From contig JAPLCQ010000124.1 in NCBI GenBank assembly GCA_026392115.1, positions 1 through 60,284 on the forward strand: a DNA stretch of 60,284 nucleotides, in the 5' to 3' direction. The notes under the pieces are model-generated. The model saw nothing but the letters and a program-made list of their open reading frames with translations, made no database searches and was not told the DNA's origin. Shown piece by piece: positions 54,148 to 60,284 of this stretch; positions within the stretch are counted from its first letter, which is position 1; each line of letters starts with the position of its first letter. The stretch is from Armatimonadota bacterium (GTDB lineage: Bacteria; Armatimonadota; Chthonomonadetes; Chthonomonadales; CAJBBX01). A program made the position numbers and the translations under genes.

Positions 54148-54168
54148 CCAGGGGCGCAAGCGCCCTGG
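54148..54168 (+). promoter_or_regulatory. Leader hairpin upstream of the first SBBP gene
   Basis: CCAGG..GCGC and GCGC..CCTGG form an almost perfect stem in the long leader, 8 bases before the element shared with the second SBBP gene. Confidence 0.4.
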
Positions 54169-54175
54169 AGACCGT

Positions 54176-54206
54176 GAGCGTTTCCCCCGGCAACGGGGTT
54201 CGCTAT
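54176..54206 (+). promoter_or_regulatory. Shared leader element, copy 1
   Basis: A 31-base element (core CCCCG-GCAA-CGGGG stem-loop, then TTCGC) ends 22 bases before ATG 54229. It recurs at 57555-57585 with three differences. Probably a cis-acting RNA or processing element; its class is unknown. Confidence 0.5.
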
Positions 54207-54228
54207 ATCATAATAGAGGGAGCCACCT

Positions 54229-56997
54229 ATGCTTCGCATCTCGATTCCGCTGTTGCTCCGCGCGTTCGCGCGCCCTCTGGCCCTCCTGGCCTGCACCACG
54301 GCGGCAACGGTCGTGACCGCGTCTCCGGCAGCGCCGGCCCGGCGCGTCGCCACGGCCGACGTGTCGCTTACGTTCGAGAGGAACACCGGCCGCTGGCCCA
54401 GCGATGTGCAATTCGTCGCGCGTGGCGGAGGCGGGACGCTCTTCCTGACCCGCCGCGAGGCGGTCCTCTCGCTCCGCAAGGGCGGCAAGGCCTCGGCGCT
54501 TCGGCTGAAGCTGCAGGGCTCCCATGGCGATGCGGTGGCGTCGGGGCTGGAGAAGCAGCCCGGCATCGTCAACTACTTCGTCGGCAACAACCCGGCGAAC
54601 TGGCGCACGAAGATCCCGACCTACTCCCGCGTGAAGCTGGCGGGCGTCTACCCCGGCGTCGACCTGGTCTATTACGGGGCGGGCCAGTCCCGCACGCTGG
54701 AGTACGACTTCGTCGTGAAGCCCGGCGCGGACCCGAAGCAGATCCGCATGGCGGTCTCCGGCGCGAAGTCGCTCCGCACCGTCGGCGGCGGGCTCATCGC
54801 CTCCACGGCCTGCGGCGACGTGACCCTGAACCGTCCCTACGCCTACCAGACCATCGACGGCGTCCGCCGACAGGTTGCGTGCTCGTTCACCGTTGAGCGC
54901 AACACCGTCGCCTTCCAGGTCGCCCGCTACGACGCGGGCCGCCCGCTGGTGGTGGACCCGACGCTGGCCTACAGCACCTACCTGGGCGGCGCCGGCGCCG
55001 AAGTCTCCACGGGCATCGCCGTCGATGCCGCAGGATGCGCGTACGTAACCGGAACCACCGGAAGTACCGACTACCCGACCGTGGCGGGATCGTATGCCGT
55101 GGCCGGCTCGGGCGACCAGGACGCCTTCGTCACCAAGCTGAATGCCGCCGGCTCCGCCCTGATCTACAGCACCTACCTGGGCGGCTCAAACCGGGAGGAC
55201 GACCCGCGCATCGCCGTAGACGCCGCCGGGTGCGCGTATGTCGCGGGATCGACGGCCAGCTCCAACTTCCCCGTGACCGCAGGCGCCTACCAGACAGCCT
55301 ACAGCGCCGCCGATCTCTTCATCACCAAGCTGAACTCCGCGGGCACGGCGCCGGTCTACAGCACCTACCTGGGCGGCTCCGGGACCGACACCGCCTCGGG
55401 GATAGCAGTGGACACCTCCGGCGCTGTGTTCGTGGTAGGGCACACGAGCGGGGCTTTCCCGACTACGGCCGGCGCCTTCGACACCACGTTCGACGCCACG
55501 CAGCTCGACGGTTTTGCGGCCAAACTGAACGCAAGCGGCGCCGGCCTCTCCTACTGCACGGCCCTGGGCGGCAGCGGAGAGGAGACCATCGGCGATGTGG
55601 CGATCGACACGGCCGGCTGCGCCTACGTCGTGGGCAAGACCACCTCGGCCAACTACCCCACAACGGCCGGCGCCTATGACACCAGCTACAACGGCAACAC
55701 CGACGGGATGATCACCAAGGTCTCGGCGGACGGCACGGCTCTGGTCTACAGCAGTTACCTCGGCTCCACCTCCCCCGATCTGGCCGAGGGCGTGGCGGTC
55801 GGGGCCGACGGCGTGGCCGTTGTCAGCGGCTACACGGCGTCCCGGTCCTTCCCAACGACGGCGGGCGCCTACCAGACCGCGTTCGGCGGCGGCAAGGCCG
55901 ATGCCTTCCTCTGCCGTGTCGCCGCCAACGGAACCAGCCTGCTTCAATCCACCTACGTCGGATCAACGGGCAACGAGGCCTACACTTCGGTGGCTCTGGC
56001 TGATGACGGCGCCGTGATCCTCGCCACTACCGTGGACGGCGCATTCCCGGTGACCGGCGATGCCTTTCAGTCCAGCTACGCGGGCGCGTACGACGTTGCC
56101 CTGGCCAGCCTGACGCCCACGCTGTCGGCCCTGAACTACTCCACATATCTGGGCGGACCGGGAGCGGAGCAGGAGCCGCGCGTCGCCTTCCGCAACGGCG
56201 CGGCGTACGTCGCGGGACCGACTGCGACAGGCTTTCCGGTGACCGCCGGCTCCTTCCAGACCACTGCAAGCGGCACGAGCGACGCCTTCGTCCTGAAGGT
56301 GAGCTTCAAGACCTCGGTGGCCAGCGTTCTCACCGTGAATTTGGCTTCCGGCGCCCCGGGAGCCTCCCTCTCCCTGACGGCCAAGTTGGCCGACGGCGGC
56401 GGAGCGGGGGTCTCGGGCAAGTCGGTCGCCTACACCCTCGACGCGACGGGGATCGGATCGGCCACTACGGCCGCCACGGGCATCGCCACGCTGGCCTACA
56501 CGATCACGGACACGCTCTCGGCCGGCGCGCATACGCTGGGCGGGGCCTTTGCCGGCGACGCGGCCTACGACGCCAGCTCCGGATCGAACACTCTCACGAT
56601 AACCCAGGCCACCACCGGCCTCAGCACCGTTGACCGCACCGGTCTGGTCACAACGGTCGTGGCGCTGAAGGCCTACCTGAAGCGCACCACGGACAATGCG
56701 TGGCTCGGCGGCAAGTCCGTTGCCTTCACGGTGGCGGGGACCGGCGTCGGCTCGGCAAACACCGACGCGTCCGGCCAGGCCGTGCTGAACTACACCATCG
56801 CCACGTCGGCGGGCGCCCACGCCATCGGCGTCTCGTTCGCCGCGGAGACGCTCTATAAGGCATCGTCCGCCGCGGCGACCCTGACGGCCACCACGACCAA
56901 CTGGTCGACCGCACGGCGAAGGTCAAGACCTACACCGTCCTCAAGTCCTACCTCTTCACCCCGGCCAACGCCATCATCCCGGGCAAGCCCATGGTGA
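54229..56997 (+). CDS. Exported SBBP-repeat propeller protein with Ig-like tail (frameshifted)
   Basis: The open frame has 922 codons. The signal peptide (about 1-35) leads to the N-terminal domain common to SBBP proteins (about 40-245: FERNTGRWPSDVQFVARGG, VNYFVGNNPANW, VYPGVDLVYYG, LEYDFVVKPGAD). Seven SBBP repeats follow (YSTYLGGSGTDTASGIAVD and variants), enough for a seven-bladed propeller, then two Ig-like modules (about 700-890). After residue 891 (ACC AAC) the frame is lost, and the last 31 codons are Arg/Ser-rich out-of-frame sequence. The proper tail continues one frame over to 57470. GAGGG lies 9-13 bases before the ATG. Confidence 0.85.
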   Translation: MLRISIPLLLRAFARPLALLACTTAATVVTASPAAPARRVATADVSLTFERNTGRWPSDVQFVARGGGGTLFLTRREAVLSLRKGGKASALRLKLQGSHGDAVASGLEKQPGIVNYFVGNNPANWRTKIPTYSRVKLAGVYPGVDLVYYGAGQSRTLEYDFVVKPGADPKQIRMAVSGAKSLRTVGGGLIASTACGDVTLNRPYAYQTIDGVRRQVACSFTVERNTVAFQVARYDAGRPLVVDPTLAYSTYLGGAGAEVSTGIAVDAAGCAYVTGTTGSTDYPTVAGSYAVAGSGDQDAFVTKLNAAGSALIYSTYLGGSNREDDPRIAVDAAGCAYVAGSTASSNFPVTAGAYQTAYSAADLFITKLNSAGTAPVYSTYLGGSGTDTASGIAVDTSGAVFVVGHTSGAFPTTAGAFDTTFDATQLDGFAAKLNASGAGLSYCTALGGSGEETIGDVAIDTAGCAYVVGKTTSANYPTTAGAYDTSYNGNTDGMITKVSADGTALVYSSYLGSTSPDLAEGVAVGADGVAVVSGYTASRSFPTTAGAYQTAFGGGKADAFLCRVAANGTSLLQSTYVGSTGNEAYTSVALADDGAVILATTVDGAFPVTGDAFQSSYAGAYDVALASLTPTLSALNYSTYLGGPGAEQEPRVAFRNGAAYVAGPTATGFPVTAGSFQTTASGTSDAFVLKVSFKTSVASVLTVNLASGAPGASLSLTAKLADGGGAGVSGKSVAYTLDATGIGSATTAATGIATLAYTITDTLSAGAHTLGGAFAGDAAYDASSGSNTLTITQATTGLSTVDRTGLVTTVVALKAYLKRTTDNAWLGGKSVAFTVAGTGVGSANTDASGQAVLNYTIATSAGAHAIGVSFAAETLYKASSAAATLTATTTNWSTARRRSRPTPSSSPTSSPRPTPSSRASPW
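56374..56901. repeat. Ig-like segment, direct repeat copy 1
   Basis: A 528-base segment almost identical to 59757-60284, with a dozen or so visible substitutions. Codes for the first two Ig-like modules. Copy 1 ends exactly at the frameshift point. Confidence 0.85.
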
Positions 56998-57470
56998 TCA
57001 AGCTCGACGGCACGCAGTTGGCCTCGGGGAACACGAACAGCTCCGGTTACCTGCAGGTGGGCTACACCGTGGCCGAGGGCGCCGGCGCGGGCATCCGCAC
57101 CATCCGGGGCGAGTTCGCCGGCGACGGCGGCTACATGGCGTCCGCCAGCAGCGGGAAGCTGACCGTCACGGCGGGCGACCTCTACATCTGGCCCTACGTC
57201 CGCAGCGGCAAGAAGGGGACCAACCACCTCCTCAAGGCCTACGTGCGGAGCCTGCCGGACTATGTGATCCAGCCCGGCAAGTCGATCACGTTCAAGGTGA
57301 ACGGCTCCGTCATCAGCTCAGGCGCCGTCGCCGCCGACGGCTGGGCCTCGGCCACCTGGGCGATCCCGGCCGGCGAAGCCACCGGGGCGCACACCGCCGC
57401 CGCCGAGTTCGCCGGCGACGCATGGTACAAGGCCGTGACGGCCACGACCAGCTTCAACGTGGTTCCGTAG
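56903..57470 (+). pseudogene. C-terminal Ig-like fragment of the frameshifted SBBP gene
   Basis: In the frame displaced from the upstream gene it reads VDRTAKVKTYTVLKSYLF, then MVIKLDGTQLASGNTNSSGY, LYIWPYVRSGKKGTNHLLK and ends TTSFNVVP, the same tail as in the RCC1 proteins. A GTG or ATG inside (for example ATG 56991) could be used to make a separate 159-residue piece, but it would have no signal peptide. Most likely the end of one broken gene 54229-57470. Confidence 0.8.
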
Positions 57471-57481
57471 ACCCGCGGGCC

Positions 57482-57510
57482 CGGGGCCGTTGCGGCGTCG
57501 CGCGGCCCCG
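57482..57510. terminator. GC-rich hairpin after the first SBBP gene
   Basis: CGGGGCCG and CGGCCCCG pair over 8 bases around a loop that can pair further. It lies 11 bases after the stop at 57470. No T-run. Confidence 0.5.
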
Positions 57511-57554
57511 AGCACACAACGGAGAACCCATGACCCTGTAAGCCCGACCCACAA

Positions 57555-57585
57555 GAGCGTTACCCCCGTCAACGGGGTTCGCCAT
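57555..57585 (+). promoter_or_regulatory. Shared leader element, copy 2
   Basis: Matches 54176-54206 at 28 of 31 positions, with the stem conserved and loop TCAA. Ends 20 bases before ATG 57606. Confidence 0.5.
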
Positions 57586-57605
57586 ACCACACAAGGGAGA
57601 AACGC

Positions 57606-60284
57606 ATGTCCTACCCACTGTTCCAGCAGCCGCTCCACGCGTTGGTTCGCCCTCTGGCCCTCCTGGCCTGCACCGCCGCGGCAACGGCCTCGGTCGCGTC
57701 TCCGGCAACGCCCGCCCGGCGCGTCGCCACGCCCAATCTGCCGCTCACGTTCGAGAAGAACACGGGCCACTACCCGAGGGAGGTGCAGTTCGTCGCCCGC
57801 GGCGGCGGCGGGACGCTCTTCCTGACCCGGCGCGAGGCCGTCCTCTCGCTCCGCACGGGCGACAAGGCCGCGGCGCTCCGCCTGAAGCTGCAGGGCTCAA
57901 GTGCGAAGACCGTTGCGTCGGGCCTGGACAAGCGGCCCGGCATCGTCAACTACTTCATCGGGAAGGACCCCGCGCAGTGGCGGACCAACGTGCCCACCTA
58001 CTCCCGCGTGAAGCTGACGGGCGTCTACCCCGGCATCGACCTGGTCACCTACGGCGCGGGCAAGTCCCGCACGCTGGAATACGACTTCGTCGTGAAGCCC
58101 GGCGCGGACCCGACGCAGATTCGCATGGCGGTCTCCGGCGCGAAGTCGCTCCGCACCGTCGGCGGCAGGCTCGTCGCCTCCACGGCCTGCGGCGACGTGA
58201 CCCTGAACCGCCCTTACGCCTACCAGACCATCGGCGGCGTGCGCCGACAGGTGGCCTGCGCGTTCACACTTGAGCGCAACACCGTGGCCTTCCAGGTCGC
58301 CCGCTACGACGCGGGCCGCCCGCTGGTGGTGGACCCGACGCTGGAGTACAGCACCTACCTGGGCGCTAGCGACCAGGACTACGGCACCGCAGTCGCCATC
58401 GACGGCGCCGGCGCGGCGTACGTCACGGGCCGGTCGAGTTCCACCACCTTCCCCACCACCGCGGGCGCATTCAATCGGGCCCGCACCGGCAACTACGATG
58501 CGTTCGTCACCAAGATGGCAGCCGACGGGAAGAGCCTGGCCTATAGCACCTATATCGGCGGCACGAGCAAAGACCAGGCCAACGCCATCGCCGTTGACGC
58601 CGCGGGCTCGGCCTTCATCACGGGCTCTACCTTCTCATCGGATTACCCGACGACCGCGGGCGCCTACAACACCGCGCCTGTAGACTGGACCGATGTCTGT
58701 ATCACGAAGCTCAGCCCGAGCGGCTCGTCACTGGTCTACAGCAGCTATCTTGGAGGCGCCGGCGACGAGACCGCGTACGGCATCGCGATCGACGGCGCCG
58801 GCGCGGCGTATGTGACGGGCTCGACACTGTCCGCCGATTTCCCCACTACCGCGGGCGCCTTCTGGACGGAGCACAACGACGACGAAGAGGCCTTCGTGAG
58901 CAAGCTCAGCGCCGATGGGGGCAGTCTGGTCTACAGCACATTCCTCGGCGGCGAAAGCTATGGTGTCGGCTCCGCCATCGCCGTGGACGGTACGGGCGCT
59001 GCCTGCGTGGCCGGCCAGACCGGCGCCAGCGACTTCCCGACCACCGTGGACGCCTACGACAGATCGCTGGACGGCCCCAGCGATGCGTTTGTCACCAAGC
59101 TGAACGCCGATGGCAGTGCGCTGGTGTTCAGCACGCTGTTGGGCGGCTCCGATGACGACTACGCGAGCGGCGTAGCCCTGGACGGCGGCGGCGCGGCCAT
59201 CGTCGTGGGCTCCACCTACTCGGTTGACCTCCCTGCCGGCGGCTATGACACGTCGCTCGGCGGGTTGGGTGACGGGTTCGTCGCGAAGCTGGCCGCTGGT
59301 GGCTCCAGTCTGGTCTTCGCCACGTACCTGGGCGGGGCCGACTACGACGACATCTGCGCCGTGGCCGTTGACGGCGCAGGCGCAATCTACGTGGCGGGTT
59401 ACACCTCCTCGACCGATTACCCGACCACGGCCGACGCCTACGCCACCAAGAAGCTCGACTACGAAGACGCCTTCGTGACGAAGCTGAACGCCACGGGCGC
59501 GGCCCTGACCTACAGCACCTACCTCGGCGGCAGTGGAACCGACCGCGGTTACGGCATCGCGGTCAACGCGCCCGGCACTGCGGCGGTCGTCACCGGGTAC
59601 ACCACCGACATCGGCTATCCGACTACGAGTGGCGCGTTCGGTACGACCTTCTCCGGTCGATCTGACGCCTTCGTCACCAAGATAGCGGCGACCACCGTGC
59701 AGCCGACCACCCTGACCGTGAACGCAGCGTCCGGCGCTCCGGGCGCGTCGGTCTCGCTGACGGCCAAGTTGGCCGACGGCGGCGGAGCGGGGGTCTCGGG
59801 CAAGTCGGTCGCCTACACCCTCGACGCGACGGGGATCGGATCGGCCACTACGGCCGCCACGGGCATCTCCACGCTGGCCTACACGATCACGGACACGCTC
59901 TCGGCCGGCGCGCACACGCTGGGCGGGGCCTTTGCCGGCGACGCGGCCTACGACCCCAGCTCCGGATCGAACACTCTCACGGTAACCCAGGCCGCCACCG
60001 GCCTCAGCACCGTTGACCGCACCGGTCTGGTCACAACGGTCGTGGCGCTGAAGGCCTACCTGAAGCGGACCACCGACAACGCATGGCTCGGCGGCAGGTC
60101 CGTCGCCTTCACGGTGGCCGGGACCGGCGTCGGCTCGGCCAATACCGACGCGTCCGGCCAGGCCGTGCTGAACTACACCATCGCCACGTCGGCGGGCGCC
60201 CACGCCATCGGCGTCTCGTTCGCCGCGGAGACGCTCTATAAGGCATCGTCCGCCGCGGCGACCCTGACGGCCACCACGACCAAC
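57606..60284 (+). CDS. Exported SBBP-repeat propeller protein with Ig-like tail (3' end outside window)
   Basis: The frame is open from ATG 57606 to the window end (893 codons seen). The signal peptide (about 1-35: PLALLACTAAATASVASPA) precedes the SBBP-type N-terminal domain (FEKNTGHYPREVQFVARGG, VNYFIGKDPAQW, VYPGIDLVTYG). Seven SBBP repeats follow (AYSTYIGGTSKDQANAIAVD, VYSSYLGGAGDETAYGIAID and others), then two Ig-like modules identical in type to those of the gene at 54229. The window ends at ACC AAC, the very codons after which copy 1 loses its frame. GGGAG lies 7 bases before the ATG. Surface or secreted, ligand unknown. Confidence 0.88.
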   Translation, partial: MSYPLFQQPLHALVRPLALLACTAAATASVASPATPARRVATPNLPLTFEKNTGHYPREVQFVARGGGGTLFLTRREAVLSLRTGDKAAALRLKLQGSSAKTVASGLDKRPGIVNYFIGKDPAQWRTNVPTYSRVKLTGVYPGIDLVTYGAGKSRTLEYDFVVKPGADPTQIRMAVSGAKSLRTVGGRLVASTACGDVTLNRPYAYQTIGGVRRQVACAFTLERNTVAFQVARYDAGRPLVVDPTLEYSTYLGASDQDYGTAVAIDGAGAAYVTGRSSSTTFPTTAGAFNRARTGNYDAFVTKMAADGKSLAYSTYIGGTSKDQANAIAVDAAGSAFITGSTFSSDYPTTAGAYNTAPVDWTDVCITKLSPSGSSLVYSSYLGGAGDETAYGIAIDGAGAAYVTGSTLSADFPTTAGAFWTEHNDDEEAFVSKLSADGGSLVYSTFLGGESYGVGSAIAVDGTGAACVAGQTGASDFPTTVDAYDRSLDGPSDAFVTKLNADGSALVFSTLLGGSDDDYASGVALDGGGAAIVVGSTYSVDLPAGGYDTSLGGLGDGFVAKLAAGGSSLVFATYLGGADYDDICAVAVDGAGAIYVAGYTSSTDYPTTADAYATKKLDYEDAFVTKLNATGAALTYSTYLGGSGTDRGYGIAVNAPGTAAVVTGYTTDIGYPTTSGAFGTTFSGRSDAFVTKIAATTVQPTTLTVNAASGAPGASVSLTAKLADGGGAGVSGKSVAYTLDATGIGSATTAATGISTLAYTITDTLSAGAHTLGGAFAGDAAYDPSSGSNTLTVTQAATGLSTVDRTGLVTTVVALKAYLKRTTDNAWLGGRSVAFTVAGTGVGSANTDASGQAVLNYTIATSAGAHAIGVSFAAETLYKASSAAATLTATTTN
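59757..60284. repeat. Ig-like segment, direct repeat copy 2
   Basis: Partner of 56374-56901, offset 3383 bases. The similarity may extend beyond the window. Confidence 0.85.

Noticed and set aside
54096-54228. Cyclic-di-GMP (GEMM) riboswitch
   Set aside because: A few words such as GACGCCAAG and the GNRA-like loop looked similar, but the conserved core order and pairing of the GEMM motif could not be laid out.
58728-60203. Antisense open frame of nearly 500 codons opposite the second SBBP gene
   Set aside because: It mirrors the repeat structure of the SBBP coding strand and has no features of its own.
1-60284. tRNA, rRNA, insertion sequences or prophage genes
   Set aside because: I looked for cloverleaf-like and transposase-like sequence in the gaps and among the gene products and found none that I could support.

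Overview
The window is high-GC bacterial chromosome, most likely from the Armatimonadota. The best clue is the prepilin-like gene at 50049, whose N-terminus runs from the FTLIELL cleavage motif into [13 protein letters not shown] and then SQDYDEY, the usual form of this family in that phylum. Secreted parallel beta-helix proteins, a UroD-like protein and a ThuA-like protein fit the same picture. I see no rRNA, tRNA, CRISPR array, transposase or phage gene. The assignment is inference, since no search was possible.

Layout. 1-3078 (+): the end of a TIM-barrel glycosidase-like protein, then a GntR/LacI-type regulator. 3324-12626 (-): a signalling cluster of two multi-PAS hybrid histidine kinases followed by two receiver proteins with decayed kinase halves. 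12710-14286 (-): a histidine-decarboxylase-like enzyme overlapping an ACT-domain protein. 14443-28320 (+): exported proteins (three parallel beta-helix proteins, two purple-acid-phosphatase-like proteins, one cut by an in-frame TAG), interspersed with an RHH-MazF module, a nucleotidyltransferase with a small overlapping partner, and an EEP-family phosphodiesterase. 28340-31378 (-): a WD40/Ig-like exported protein.

31541-38312 (-) is a tight seven-gene catabolic operon: SorC regulator, PfkB sugar kinase, divergent class II aldolase, E1-alpha, E1-beta and E2 of a 2-oxoacid (acetoin-type) dehydrogenase, and a class II aldolase/adducin enzyme. A clear promoter and a 25-bp palindromic operator precede it. 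38408-41774 holds a small membrane protein, an ARPP-1-like lipoprotein, and a poorly characterised dual-OB/DUF488/DUF488 operon. 41839-46000 (-) has two RCC1/Ig-like proteins. 46109-49750 (-) has a CDF metal exporter with two small partners and a NarX/NarL-type two-component pair. 50049-53922 (+) has the prepilin-like protein coupled to a PepSY membrane protein, then the UroD-like and ThuA-like genes. 54229-60284 (+) has two SBBP-repeat proteins, the first frameshifted and the second running off the window.

The most unusual pattern is that five separate exported proteins (one WD40, two RCC1, two SBBP) each carry seven or fourteen propeller repeats and share the same type of C-terminal Ig-like tail. 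Three unrelated beta-propeller families have apparently been joined to one common tail. Other notable items are the SorC operon as a possible uncharacterised sugar pathway, the dual-OB/DUF488 operon, the histidine decarboxylase/ACT pair, and genes whose -10 box lies exactly six bases before the ATG, as in leaderless transcription.
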